Notes: generated from the letters alone by a model not told the origin. Counted from the first letter of the stretch, positions 9,865 to 21,715 are shown. The stretch is 64,000 bases of DNA from Ampelocalamus luodianensis (GCA_036346255.1 CM070636.1:27473539-27537538), one strand, 5' to 3'. Translations and numbers: made by a program.

Positions 9865-10200
9865 ATGGTTTCATCTACAAACCGTCTGTGATAGGTAACT
9901 ATTTCAGATGGTTTCATGTAAAAACCGTCTGTGATATATCCATAATCACAGCCGATTTCATCTACAAACCGTCTATGATATGTCCATAATCACAGACGGT
10001 TTCATCTACAAACCGTCTGTGATTGTTAACTGTCACCGATGGTTCCGAGTTAATAACCGTCTGTGACAGTATGCATCACATACGGTTTGAAAACCGTTTG
10101 TGATGACCTCATCATCATTGACCCATAGACTCAAATGGCTCACGAAACCATCTGTGATGACGTTTTTGAACCATCTGTGAAAACCTTTTCTGTAGTAGTG
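9865..10200. repeat. CACTA right subterminal repeats and terminal inverted repeat
   Basis: Alternating AACCGTCTGTGAT and ATCACAGACGGTTT units, about 30-40 bases apart, are the kind of array bound by TNPA-like proteins. The last 17 bases, 10184-10200, give CACTACTACAGAAAAGG on the minus strand. The adjacent ATC (10201-10203) would be the 3-bp target duplication, but its partner is lost. Confidence 0.85.
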
Positions 10201-10637
10201 ATCCTTGTGCCCTAGTGGTGGATCGTCTAGCTGGCAACCCCACCACCTCTTGAGAAGGAGATGCAATTGTTGTCCACCTTGCTCGTTTAGTCATTGCTCA
10301 GGAGCAAACCCTGGAGGCTATAGTAGAGGAGCTACATGGAGTCTACGAGATCCTCCAGATCACAGAAGACAAGATTATAGAGCAAGAGGACGTTTTGTAC
10401 AACTAGGATTTGCTTGAACCGAAGCTAGAAGAACCAGAGCCACTAACACCTACACCAGAGTCGCCACCACTTGTTGTGCCTGCGCCAGCACCACTAGCCC
10501 CAGGTCCGCGTCTTCAGGATCAGTTCGTGTCGATGCCAGCCAACCCGCTAGTCTGAAGTGAAGCAGAACGTCGTCGTGGTTGTGGAGGTTACCTCAGCGA
10601 GTGAGGTGGCCGAGAGTTCAGGTTTAGTCAGTAGAGG
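10201..10637 (+). pseudogene. Relic ORF: predicted coiled coil plus Pro-rich tail, unknown
   Basis: From about 10257 one frame reads VVHLARLVIAQEQTLEAIVE, then heptad-like Leu/Ile/Glu sequence to a TAG at 10405. It continues in the same frame as an acidic, Pro-rich segment (EEPEPLTPTPESPPL) to a TGA at 10555. Two stops in about 100 codons mark it as dead. I do not recognise the family. The sequence resumes after the solo LTR at 21263 and leads to a Tekay-like gag at 21716, so it may be leader or upstream ORF sequence of that retroelement. A captured host gene is an alternative. Confidence 0.4.
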
Positions 10638-10918
10638 TGTTGGAGGCCCCAACCGGAACAACCCTAGGACCCTCTATGCATACTGAGTTAGTCCCAAGAT
10701 CAGATGCTAGCTCACACAGATCAACATTGGTGTGATCATAACCATACAACCACTCAAAGATGAAGCACATAAATTAATATTATTAACAAAATATCTTACG
10801 GTCAAGTTTGTTACAAAGTTGCCACGCAGGGCTTACAACAAAAGAACACTTGCAGCGGATAACAAAAGACATCATGGAGACCATTCGATATGCCCATAGG
10901 CTATCGAGTGGAGGAACG

Positions 10919-11899
10919 TGATGGAGACAGGGTGCCTGATCTTTCGATGAGATTGATAACTATCGATTTTGGGTGGAGGTGACTCTCACGATCCGACTAC
11001 AACCGTACGACGACGCTTGCGTCTTAGCAATCGTTGAACCAACTCCGAGACGTTATTGACCGTGATGGAAGCGCGATCAACCTGAACACGAGGTTCAATT
11101 CCTGCGAGCAATAGAAGAACTAGCAAGAATGAGACGTATGCAATCTGATATTGCGAATAAAATTGTAGTATAGATGGTATTGAAAACAAAAGTGGGATCC
11201 CAAGGTGTGTTTGACAGTGGTCGTCCGACACAACCAAGAAGAGCAGTTTGCACAATGGCTAAACCTAAATTCAACGAAATCCGAGTTCTAGCCGGGCGCG
11301 GCTCTATATGGGAAGACGACCAGGGTGGCGGCCAGGAAGTGGACGACGCCCTAGGGTTACAAGGCCCATGGGCCCAAGAGGAGGTGGCGCAACACCCTTT
11401 TTGACTCGTAAAAAAACAGACATGGATTGTTTTGTTTATTGTGGTCAGCTCGGTTGGAATTTGAAGCTGAGGTTGGATCCATTGGAAAGTAGACTTGATA
11501 AGCTTTCAATGAAGTCCAAGAACATCCCAAACGGAGTCTGTATGAAGAAGTTACGCCGTTTGAACTTAGTGTCGCGCATAGTCCGAACTCGAATTCAGAA
11601 CGAGCCCAACTCGAACTCTTGCTTGGCTCGGACCCAAAGTGACGTGATGTCCTCCATTATGCCTCCTATGCTTGTCCATGACTCCACATACCTCTCCTTG
11701 GTCCTTTCCCATGTTCCTAAGCACAATTAAATCACTTGCATTAGGTAGCGGTCTATTCTCATAATATATAACCCTATGAACGAATTCACCGGTGATTAAG
11801 TTGGCGAGCACGAGCTCGAGTAATTGGTCCTTGTAATATTGGTTGTGGATCAGCTGTGTGTGTAGCGCGGTTGTATCCAAATTAGGGATGTCCTCATCA
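10919..11899 (-). repeat. 3' LTR of the 7.8-kb element
   Basis: It pairs with 17734-18722. The TATA-like sequence (CATATAGAG on the minus strand, about 11303-11310) is present here but altered in the 5' LTR at 18113-18122, which has CCTAAATGG. That change would weaken transcription of this copy. Confidence 0.93.
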
Positions 11900-11911
11900 T
11901 CCTCCCTTCTT
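11900..11911 (-). other. Polypurine tract of the 7.8-kb element
   Basis: AAGAAGGGAGGA on the minus strand directly abuts the 3' LTR. Confidence 0.8.
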
Positions 11912-12960
11912 GCATTTGAGTCGTCCCCGACTCAAGCTCATCCTCTTCTCCCAAGTATGGTTTAAAATCTGCAATGTTAAATGTGGGACTAACCCCAAAA
12001 TCTACAGTGTGTCAAGTTTGTATGCATTATCATTAATCTTTTCTAACACTTTGAAAGGACCATCACTCGAGGCATCAATTTTGACTTTCTCAATTCAGGG
12101 AACCTATCTTTTCTCAAGTGCAACCAAACAAGATCTCCGGTTCAAAAGTTAAATGTTTTCTCCTTGACTACCAAAGAAGTTTATATTTAGCATTCATGCG
12201 CTCTATATTCTCCTTAGTTGTCTCATGCATTTTTAAAATCAATTCAAAGACGTTGGTTAGCATCAAAGTTCAATTTATCCGAAGATGGAATAGGCATTAA
12301 ATCAATAGGAGCACGAGGCACAAAACCATAAACAACTTCAAAAGGACACATCTTTGTAGTAGAATGCAATGAATGATTATAAGCAAACTCAATATGAAGC
12401 AAGCATTCTTCCCACAATTTTAAGTTCTTTTCAACACCGCCTAAGCATTGTAGATAAAGTTCTATTCACAACTTCGTTTGTCCATCGCTTGGGGATGACA
12501 AGTAGTAGAAAATAACAGCTTTAGTCCCCAATTTAGCCCATAAAGTTCTCCAAAAGTGGCTAAGGAATTTAGCATCACGATCTGAAACTATAGTATTAGG
12601 CACACCATGCAATCGAACAACTTCACGAAAGAATAAATCAGCAATATTGGTAGCATCATTGCTCTTATGACATGGTATAAAGTGAGCTATCTTAGAAAAT
12701 CTATCAACAACCACGAATATACTATCGCTCCCCTTCTTTGTTCTAGGCAATCATAAAACAAAGTCCATCGAAATATCTTCCCACAGAACGCTCGGAACTG
12801 ATAGAGGCATGTATAAACCATGAGGATTAAGTCGTGACTTAGCTCTTTGACATGTAGTACAGCGAGCAACGTAACGCTCGACGTCTCGTCTCATCTTTGG
12901 CCAAAAGAAATGATCAGCAAGTATATCCTCTGTTTTCTTCACGCCAAAGTGTCACATCAG
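11912..12960 (-). pseudogene. pol: Integrase relic of the 7.8-kb element
   Basis: The zinc-binding end of integrase is read at 12942-12751: DHFFWPKMRRDVERYVARC then CTTCQRAK, the two Cys of the HHCC motif. The same frame reaches EDISMDFVL with the first catalytic Asp. After a stop the core continues (12750-12466) with [18 protein letters not shown] and the second Asp in IVSDRDAKF. Around 12480 one-base losses shift the frame, so the catalytic Glu region is no longer read in phase. The C-terminal part ([18 protein letters not shown]) is recognisable in fragments to 11912. Integrase inserts the cDNA into chromosomes in the nucleus; this copy cannot make it. Confidence 0.88.
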
Positions 12961-13020
12961 CCCGCCTCCACGCGCTTCCTGTAATAACAACAAACGAACG
13001 GAGCTAGCTGGAATGCACTG

Positions 13021-13752
13021 ACTTGTTAGCTCTAAACACAAACCCGTCATTAATGACAAATTTGTTCCACGTTTTTCCTTCTTTACAATTCAACAATATA
13101 TCTCAGAAATCAGCATCATGCACATATTGCTCTTTAATAGTCTCCAATCCAAAAATTTTGAAGTCAAGTTGTGAAAGCATGGTATATCTCCTAGACAAAG
13201 CATCAAGAATAACATTCTCTTTTCCTTCTTGTGTTTTATGACATAAGGAAAAGACTCAATAAATTCAACCCACTTTGCATGTCTACTGTTCAATTTACTT
13301 TGACTTGAATATGCTTTAAAGATTCGTGATCGAATGTATAACAAATTCTTTGGGCCATAAATAATGTTGCCATGTTTCCAAAGTTCAAATAGTGCATATA
13401 ATTCCTTATCATAAGTAGAATAGTTCAAACTAGGCCCACTCAATTTCTCACCAAGTATGCTATAGGTTTACCTTCTTGTAGCAATACGCCACCTAAACCA
13501 ATTCCGCTAGCATCACATTCTAGTTCAAAAGTCTTATTAAAGTCGGGAGTTGAAGTAGTGGTGCATGTGTTAACTTATCTTTCAATGTGGTGAAGGCGTT
13601 CTCTGTGCGGCGCCCAAACAAATGGCACGCCCTTCTTGGTGAGCTCATTCAATGGTGCAACGATGGTGCTGAAATCCTTCACGGCGGCGGTAGAATCCAA
13701 AGAAGTCCTAAAAGCTTCGTGCACTGCAGTGACCGTGTTAGAGTCGGCCAAC
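13021..13752 (-). pseudogene. pol: RNase H and connection relic of the 7.8-kb element
   Basis: Pieces in three frames show [13 protein letters not shown] (13660-13620 region), [20 protein letters not shown] (13443-13380) and [20 protein letters not shown] (about 13300-13240). The Glu of KELYAL is one of the RNase H metal ligands. The ADALSRR motif that normally follows is out of frame. RNase H degrades the RNA strand during reverse transcription. Confidence 0.82.
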
Positions 13753-14343
13753 TCAGATTGCTTCAATCTTGGCTTGATCAACTTCAATTCCTTGTGGAGT
13801 AACAACATATCCAAGAAACGCGACTCGATCGGTGCAAAAGGTGCACTTCTCAAGGTTACCAAATAAACGTGCATCACGTAAGGCATTAAAAACAGCACGT
13901 AAATGGTCAAGATGTTCCTCTAAGGATTTGCTATATATCAATATATCATCAAAATAAACCACCACAAATCTACCAATGAAAGCACGCAAAACCTCGTTCA
14001 TTAGTCTCATGAAAGTGCTAGGTGCATTAGTTAATCCAAAAGGCATTACTAACCACTCATATAACCCGAACTTAGTTTTAAATGCTGTTTTCCATTCATC
14101 GCCTAATTTCATGCGAATTTGGTGATATCCACTACGCAAATCAACCTTCGAGAAAACAATAGAGCCACTCAATTCATCAGGCATATCATCTAATCTAGGA
14201 ATAGGATGACGATACCTAATGGTGATATTATTGATTGCTCTACAATCTACACACATGCGCCATGATCCATCTTTCTTAGGCACTAAAATGATCGAATAAA
14301 GACAAGGACTAAGAGATTCACGCACATACCCTTTAGCAAGCAA
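13753..14343 (-). pseudogene. pol: Reverse transcriptase relic of the 7.8-kb element
   Basis: A 196-codon open segment holds nearly the whole RT palm. It includes [19 protein letters not shown] near the start, [13 protein letters not shown] (first catalytic Asp), [17 protein letters not shown] and the active site [13 protein letters not shown]. It ends at a stop in VDQAKIEAI, where related pols continue. Upstream, to about 14520, the entry into pol is present but frameshifted. The catalytic Asp residues are all kept, so loss of function comes from the frame breaks. The closest copy in this window is 36523-37611. Confidence 0.92.
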
Positions 14344-14792
14344 TTCTTGTACTTGGCACTCGAATTTCTTTAGTTTCTTCCGGATTGGTCCTATATGGTG
14401 CGCGGTTGGGCGTTGATGCCGGGAATTAAATCAATTTGATGCTCAATCCTCGAGCGGTGGCAACCCCCTGTATGTCCTTCTGAAGACATCGTTGTACTCC
14501 GCAAAATGTTAGTGACAAGCAGAGGCAAAGAAGAAGGTGTATCCTCAAATGAAAACAAAGCTTCTTTGCAAACTAATGCATAGCAAATAGAATTACTAGC
14601 ATCCAGCCTCGCTTATATCGATTTGGTAGCAAGAAAACTAACACCTTTCAATTTAATTTCTTTATTCTTCACATGAGTAGATTTAGGTTCTTTCTTTTAT
14701 GTTGTCAAGTTCTTTGCTACAATCTGATTTTCGCTCTTAGCATTCTCCCGATTCTTCTCTCTACTAGCTCTAGCAAGTTCATCTTTAACAAT

Positions 14793-16439
14793 TTATTCAG
14801 AGTCATAGGATGCATCACAATTTTCTTTCCTTGAACATGAGAGAGTATTGATTATTCCTACCATGATGCACACAATCGCATCAGATTGCCAAGGTCGTCC
14901 TAATAACAATGAACAAGCTTGCATAGGAACAACATCGCAATCAACATAATCATGGTATGAACCCATAGAAAAGTTTACTCTCACCATTCGTGTTACCTTC
15001 AACTTACCACTGTTGTTGAACCATTGAATATGGTATGGGTGGGGATGAGGGTTGGTCGGCAAAGCAAGCTTCTCCACCATATCCATACTCGCCAAATTGT
15101 TGCAACTCCCACCATCAATAATTATGCGAATCGAGCGTTCCTTGGCAACGCCCTTGATTTGAAACAAATTATGGCGTTGATTTTGCTTAGCACGAGAAAC
15201 TTGAGCACTTAGTACGCGTTGCACTATAATGCTCAAATACTTGTCGGCATCTTCGGCGCCAACATGTTCCTCCTCATGATCAGATTCGTCATCAAGTCCT
15301 ACAGGGTCAGTTGCAAGCATAGCATATGTTTCATCATCAAAATCACTAGCAGAGGAATACCCACCATCATCGCGTATGATCAGTACGCGCTTGTTTGGAC
15401 AATCTCGCATGATGTGTCCATAGCCTTTGCACCGATGGCATTGAATATCCTTAGTTCGCCCCGTCAAGCAATCAAGAGGAAGTTTTGTAGACGCTTGTGG
15501 TGCTGATTTGGTTGCTTCGTAAACTCGTGGTGCCGAGTTTGAAGTAGCGGGCGCGCTTGTTGTTGAAGGGTGGCGGGGGTGCAACCGATGGCGGGGTAGT
15601 AGATGCACTTCACGTTCAGCTTTGCAAGCAAGATGAAACAATCTAGTAATGGAGTTGTAATCTTTATAGTCAAGGATGTCTTGAATTTCTCGATTCAACC
15701 CCAAAAAAACCTAGCCATTGATGCCTCCTCATTCTCATCTAAACCACAACGCAACATACCAATTTGCATTTCTTGATAGTAGTCTTCCATGCACTTTGTA
15801 CCTTGTCGTAAGCGTTGCAATTTATTTAACAAATCACGAGCATAATATGAGGGAACAAATCGATGCCGCATAAGCAATTTTAAAGCCTCCCAACTGTTAG
15901 GTATGTTATTGGGATGTTGACGGCAATGTTCTTTCCACCAAATAGAAGCAAAATCGTAAATTCACTAGTAGCACCCTAACTCGTCTAATCTCGGGAACTT
16001 CATGGCAAGCAAATTTTTGATCAACAACTAGTTCCCAATTAAGATAACCATCGGATCATATTTACCATTAAAAGAGGGCATAATGAATTTAACCTTAGCT
16101 AAAGAATCATCGTGGTTACGCACTTCACGCCGTGGGGGTCTCGTCGCATACCTTGTCGATTAAAACGCAATCGCCGATGAGCTTGATCGTTGTTATTGTT
16201 ACCCATGTCATTGGCCTCGTGATCATCACATAGTCGAATTCATCTTGTCCTCTACCACCGGGCAGCAGGGGAACACCGGTGGATGCATGGGCCATCTCAT
16301 CAAGCGCGCCATAATACCGCCAAAGAAGTGTTAGTGAGGCCTTGCGCTCTCTCCATCGCGCGAGCGTGGCGTTTGCCTCAATTTGGGCGCCCTCAAGTTG
16401 AGCAAGTCGCTCATTCGTGACTCGACATCTTCCTCAAGA
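14793..16439 (-). pseudogene. gag: gag and protease relic of the 7.8-kb element
   Basis: Read right to left. An N-terminal coiled-coil segment (about 16439-16300) is followed by the capsid domain, of which LMRHRFVPSYYARDLLNKLQ is open at 15877-15695. A one-base shift at GG/LNREI leads into a 303-codon frame (15704-14793). This contains a zinc knuckle with intact C-x2-C-x4-H-x4-C (residues 89, 92, 97, 102 of that frame, CHRCKGYGHIMRDC) and an aspartic protease motif IIIDGGSCNN near residue 197. DGG in place of D(S/T)G is usual in this grass lineage. The frame ends within the protease-RT linker. Confidence 0.9.
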
Positions 16440-17714
16440 CCCTCCGCACGAAGGTTCATGAGGCGCCGGAAATGTTGTACGATTCCTTCAGACGAGGAGT
16501 ATGAGATGTATCCTCATCCGAATGCTCCCAGATCCCGCCATTGTTAGCAAATCACAAGAATATGTCCCTAGCAACTACTAGGATGTGGTGGTTCAAAAGT
16601 CGCTCACACTCAAGCCTTCTATCAATTCTTACCAATCTTACCAAGCAAACAGGGTGATCGGCACCACCGTGTCAATGTATCTCCGAAGATTGGATGGAGC
16701 GATTGCGTGTGAAGATCTGGCCAGACGGTTGCCAGAAAAGGTGTAGCCGGAAGGCTCAAGCATGGTAGCAATGGATTAGCAACTATCAAATCGAGAATGC
16801 AAGCTGAAAAATCGCTCAACGCCGGTTAGTGCCGGTCCTAGGCTAGACCGACTAGAGACGCGAGCCTAGAACACAAACGAAAGCACAGCAAGCAAAGCTA
16901 GAGAACGTGGCACACGGAGTTCGGAGGCTCGAAAAGGATGCCGCCCGCACGGGAACCTTAGAATCACTTGGAGAGGGACTTTGTCAATTTTGAGCGAATT
17001 ATGAGAAACTTGATTTTTCTCGGTTTGCGAGCCCGCTTTGAGGCCCTAAACGACCTTTTGGGGTCGGTCGGGTTGCTGCGCTGCAGCCCGATGGCTTACG
17101 CGGATCTAAAATCCCCGATTTCCTGCACTTCTTTTGGCTCTATTTTCCGCTTCCTTCCAACGGATCAAGAATCGCCTCAATCGGAGGTCGTATGCAAAGT
17201 TGTGTTTTTTTTTTTTTTTTATCGTGTTGTCAAGTCAAATGAATCTCGTGTTTCCTTCCGCAGCATTTAAAATTAACCTCTTTTTTTCTCTCTTTTTTTG
17301 TCACAAATCAAACAAGCTTTTGTTTTTGTTAGGTTTTCCTTGGAGTGGAGGCGCAGGAGGATTGTAGCTTGTCGCGATAGGAGGATGGTGGCCACGTATG
17401 ATGCGGCAATGGATGGCGCGCGTGGTCGTGGTAATGGCTCGTGGTGGAGGCAGCACGGCAGATTGAACCCAACCACAACGGTGCGACCAAACGTGAGCGT
17501 AACTCGAAACTCTAAAGGAACTAGACACTAAGACCAAAGAAAGGACACGACGATGCAATCGAAAGTTCAACAATGCAATGCACTCAAAAGAAAGATGCAA
17601 TGGCGCAATTGGTCTTGGACAGATAGGTGATCTAATCCTATAGTTTTTTTGGCTTTTTTCGGACTTTTGAAATAAACAACCTAACTACGAAAACAAGAAA
17701 TTCTCACCAAGCAA
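16440..17714 (-). other. Leader of the 7.8-kb element
   Basis: This is the untranslated region between primer site and gag on the minus strand. It includes a T-run at 17205-17220. The open frames on either strand are short and have no similarity to known proteins. Confidence 0.6.
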
Positions 17715-17731
17715 CCTTGGGCTCGATACCA
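17715..17731 (-). other. Primer-binding site of the 7.8-kb element
   Basis: On the minus strand TGGTATCGAGCCCAAGG lies 2 bases after the 5' LTR. It matches the tRNA-iMet complement apart from one missing base, the same variant as in the 4.6-kb element. Confidence 0.8.
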
Positions 17732-17733
17732 CT

Positions 17734-18722
17734 TGATGGAGACGGGTGCCCGATCTTCGATGAGATTGATAACTATCGATTTTGGGTGGAGGTGACTCGC
17801 GATCCGACTACAACCGACGACGACGCTTGCGCCTTAGCAATCGTTGAACCAACTCCGAGACGTTATTGACCGTGATGGAAGCGCGATCAACTCGAACACG
17901 AGGTTCAATTCCCGCGAGCAATCGAAGAACTAGCAAGAATAAGATGTATGCAATCTGATATTGCGAATAAAATTGTAGTATAGATGGTATTGAAAACAAA
18001 AGTGGGATCCCGAAGGTCGTCTTGACAGTGGTCGTCCGACACAATCAAGAATGAGTTTGCACAATGGCTAAACCTAAATTCAACGAAATCCGAGTTCTAG
18101 CCTGGGGACGGCGCTCCTAAATGGGAAGACGACCAGGGGTGGCGGCCAGGAAGTGGACGACGCCCCTAGGGTTACAAGGCCCATGGGCCCAAGAGGAGGT
18201 GGCGCAACACCCTTTTTGACTCGGTAAAAAAAATAGACGTGGATTGTTTTGTTTATTGTGGTCAGCTCGGTTGGAATTTGAAGCTGAGGTTGGATCCATT
18301 GGAAAGTATACTTGATAAGCTTTCAATGAAGTCCAAGAACATCCCAAACGAAGTCCGTATGAAGAAGTTACGGCCGTTTGAACTTAGTGCTGTCGCAGCA
18401 GTCCGAACTCGAATTCAGAACGAGCCCAACTCGAACTCTTGCTTGGCTCGGACCCAAAGTGACGTGATGTCCTCCATTATGCCTCCTATGCTTGTCCATG
18501 ACTCCACATACCTCTCCTTGGTCCTTTCCCATGTTCCTAAGCACAATTAAATCACTTGCATTAGGTAGCGATCTATTCTCAGTAATATATAACCCTATGA
18601 ACGAATTCACTTGGTGATTAAGTTGGCGAGCACGAGCTCGAGTAATTGGTCCTTGTAATATTGGTTGTGGATCAGCTGTGTGTGTAGGCGCAGTTGTATC
18701 CAAATTAGGGATGTCCTCATCA
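17734..18722 (-). repeat. 5' LTR of the 7.8-kb element
   Basis: Its outer end (18722) is followed by the target duplication GAACG. It differs from the 3' LTR by scattered substitutions and one-base indels, so the insertion is not recent unless part of the difference is assembly error. Confidence 0.93.
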
Positions 18723-20221
18723 GAACGTCCCTTAGCACGCATGGTCTTCAAAGAACTCGGAGCACCCCGGGAGGTCTTCAGCGATTGATCAACCAGAGGG
18801 CACAAGCTGTGAGTACTTTTGAATGTACTCACAAGTCATAGGGAAATGTATGTAACAAAATTCATGCAAAGCTTGGCAAAGGATGGCTGTCGGGTTAGTT
18901 TGTAGAAAAGCAACATTGACCGGAAATACATTAAATAGATTGCAATGCATAAGTTGAAAGGCTAATACATAAGTAAACAAGTTCTTTGAAACAGCTCGTG
19001 GACACCCTGTCCACTTCTCAGACCACTCGTGATCACCTTGATCATGACCAGATCACTCGAAACCAACCACAACCACTCTTTTTGAGAAAAGTCTACCCCT
19101 TGAATGAATCTCCAGGCATGTCCATAACTAAGGACGCAACTATTCGAATAGATTTTACACTCTATAGAGGTGTACAACTTTACCCACATGACATGAATTT
19201 TCTCTAGCTGGTCGGGCACCTGTTGGTACCCCCGCTCACTACCTTAGGTAAGCGGTCTAGAGCACATGCCAAGGCCTTTACAAAGGTCTGTCCTGACTCG
19301 GTTCTGCCTCGCTAAGGTTTCGCCATTCTGGCCCCCTCTTGCGCCGATTCAACCACCCAAACAGAACTGAAACCAGAACATCGCTAATTAGTTGGCTAGG
19401 TCCACCCCATCCTAGACATGTGGTTGCACTGCAATGACCCAGATCAATGGCACAAGGTTAAGTCTTTAGTTGGCTGCTCAGGCGAGACTATCCACATCCC
19501 AATGTGCGTATAGCACCCACACTCACTTCCTGCCACTCACCCAAGCATAAAACATTTTGGGTTCAACCCGGCCAAAGTACCACCCTAGTCCTAGCACAAC
19601 AACTTTTAACAGTAGTGGTGTTTCCACAGTTCCATAGCTCATTTAGTCAAGTTTAACATTATTGAGTCAAGAGAAAGCGAGACCAACGCAAGCTAAAGTA
19701 GGACTAAGCATAAAAAGCGCCCAGGATGGTATTCAACAATGTCCAACTAAATAACCCATCCTACGAATGTCCAAGGATACATGTCAACATGTGGTTCTCA
19801 ATTTTCCAAGGAGTCATACTATCAAGAGGTTGTTTAACTACTCCCAAAAACCACTTTTACACAACTAGCCATGCATGTTTATATAAAAACAATATACTTT
19901 CATAAACATGGGTTCAACATGATCAAAGATCTATGACTTGCCTTCGTTGTAGAGTTGCGAGTCTTCGATGGAGGTCGTTCGATCCATGAACTCTTCAGAG
20001 TAGACAGAATCTACACGTACGAGAAGAGTCGAATAAATAAAGTAATGCCAAATAAAGACCAAAGAACTTACCAAACCAGAGCCAAAAGAAAGGTTACAGA
20101 GAATAAACAGAGAAAAGGAGTTTGAATCACTCAAGAAAGAGCTTGAACAAAGGAGGGTGAGCTCTTGGAGGGAGGTCTAAGGCATAGGGATAACAACAGA
20201 GGCAGGAGGGCTCCCTGGTGC

Positions 20222-20229
20222 TTTATATT
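20222..20229 (-). promoter_or_regulatory. Likely TATA box of LTR D
   Basis: AATATAAAG on the minus strand, in CGCCAATATAAAGCACC, lies downstream (in LTR sense) of the GGTGGTC array and about 1 kb from the LTR start. This is the usual position for the U3 promoter. Confidence 0.5.
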
Positions 20230-20479
20230 GGCGCGAGGAGGTCCTGAGGAAGGAACGGGTGGCAAGCAATGAAGGATGCCGCATTCAATGCATGCGACGG
20301 GGGCAAGTGAGGGAGAGGATTGGGGCAGGTAAGGGAGGAGACCAAAGAGGGAAACGAGTACTGCAAAAGTGACAGCATTTAATACGACACAACAGCATTT
20401 ATGCGTGAAGACTTTCACTGCAGTAGAGACACAACGGGAGGAAGAAGAAAGTGAGTAGGGCGTGCCAGGTGGGGCTAGC

Positions 20480-20860
20480 CAAAACTCAGAAGGGTGGTCC
20501 AACCAAAGGAGTAGCTACACCAAAAGGGTGGTCTTTACAAAAAGAGGAGGTCATGACCAACTCGGTGGTCAAGACCGAGAGGGTGGTCTTTGCAAAAAGA
20601 CCACGGGGTGGTCGTGACCGAAGCGAAGTGTGGTCTTTGCAAAAAGAGAAGGTTGTGACCAACTGGGTGGTCAAGACCGAGAGGGTGGTCTTTGCAAAAT
20701 CTTGACCAGAGGGTGGCCTTTGCAAAAAGACCGAGAGGGTGGTCTTTATGAAAAGACCGAGAAGGTGGTCTTTACAAAAGACCGAGAGGGTCCTGAGGAG
20801 GAGTAGGTCCTGGGGACAAGGAGGTCCTGAGGACAAGGAGGTCTTGAACGGGCTAGCGAA
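20480..20860 (-). repeat. GGTGGTCTTTGCAAAAAGACC tandem array in LTR D
   Basis: Roughly a dozen imperfect units of 22-60 bases combine GGTGGTCTTT(G/A)CAAAA with GACCGAGAGG, ending in GGAGGTCCTGAGGACAA. It is a variant of the arrays at 570-850 and 41460-42090. Confidence 0.75.
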
Positions 20861-21262
20861 GGTAGCCATTCGATTCAAATCGGGCGATCCACAAGGGTTA
20901 GGATGTTCAGACCGTCGAACGTGAAAACACAATCGAGCCATCCAGACATGATCGAAGGGTTCATAAAGAAAGGAACGTTCGGACCGCAAAACGTACAAAG
21001 GAGGCTAGGCCATTCGATTCAGATCAAACAGTTTACAAAGGGAGGAGCGCTCGGATGCGCGGGTTCAGCGGGAGAAAAGGAAAAACCAAACCAAAGAACT
21101 CCAACAAACTCAAAACCAACCTGATTAGTTGAAGTTGGATTTATTCATATTAAATCTCTGAATTTCCAAAAATCTCCAAGTTAAGCTTAAGCAATGAACA
21201 AAATCGAATGGTTATTTTTATTTTGAAAATCTTCAAAAACTCTAAAAATTTGGGACGTTACA

Positions 21263-21715
21263 AGAGGTTCTTGGTGTGAAGAGCCACATCAGAATAAAAT
21301 TAGGAGTATCGCCCATTAGGCGTTAGATTTCGTGTTAAGTTCGATTCTCATCTTCTCGTGCGTGCAGTATCAGCTGCAAGAGCCCTTATGCACTTGTTTG
21401 CTATTATGCTAAGACCTTATTATTAATATAATTTGCTTTAGTTGAGTTCTTTGTGCTGTGTTTGGTTGGGTCTAACTTGCTTCTACTTAGTTCCCACCTT
21501 TTCTTGTGCTTTTCCTTCTTGTCTAATCCCTTGGATCTTCTCAAACTCGCAACGCTACCGCTAGTGGAACCAGAGCCAGTGGAGCAGATGGAAGTGAATA
21601 GCCCAACAGAGGAGCAGTTCTACTTCAAGCACCCCCTTTGGATGTGCAGAATCTTGGAGTTTTTCTTGCCACTCAAACTGAGTTGTTGTATACAATGATG
21701 AACTAGATGTAGAAT
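21263..21715 (+). other. Leader of a dead Tekay-like element
   Basis: Sequence continuing from 10637 across the solo LTR. It contains T-rich, intron-like stretches and no recognisable coding sequence until the gag start at 21716. Confidence 0.4.

Larger units (their letters stand above)
2996..10200. mobile_element. Non-autonomous CACTA (En/Spm-type) transposon, left terminus missing
   Basis: The right end finishes with CTGTAGTAGTG, i.e. a CACTACTACAG terminus on the other strand. It is backed by more than ten copies of AACCGTCTGTGAT-type subterminal repeats in both orientations at 9865-10183. A similar array sits at 2996-3275 and again at 3755-3845. No CACTAC terminus occurs to the left, so that end is truncated. 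No TNP2-type transposase is visible, so the element could only have moved with help. Its cargo includes an F-box fragment, a minisatellite, an AT-rich putative intron and a long hairpin. A complete LTR element (3954-8564) is inserted in it. Confidence 0.75.
10919..18722 (-). mobile_element. Full-length gypsy element, CRM-like, minus strand
   Basis: LTRs of 981 and 989 bp start TGATGAGGACATCCC and end CTCCATCA when read on the minus strand. The target duplication GAACG (10914-10918, 18723-18727) is perfect. From right to left the interior holds primer site, leader, gag with zinc knuckle, protease, RT, RNase H and integrase: the gypsy order, with integrase last. No chromodomain is seen. All genes are broken by frameshifts and stops, so the copy is structurally complete but coding-dead. 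It lies inside solo LTR D and is therefore younger than it. Confidence 0.93.
10638..21262 (-). mobile_element. Solo LTR D (gypsy), split by a later insertion
   Basis: The outer ends are TGTTGGAGGCCCC on the left and TTTGGGACGTTACA on the right, i.e. a minus-strand LTR starting TGTAACGTCCCAAA. Both sides carry AGAGG (10633-10637 and 21263-21267), a perfect 5-bp duplication. Removing the nested element (10919-18722) and one GAACG leaves an LTR of about 2.8 kb with no internal region, so it is a solo LTR left by recombination. Its terminal sequences match LTR H (22704-29546). It contains the CTATTCGAATAG module (19140-19151) and a GGTGGTC array. Confidence 0.88.
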
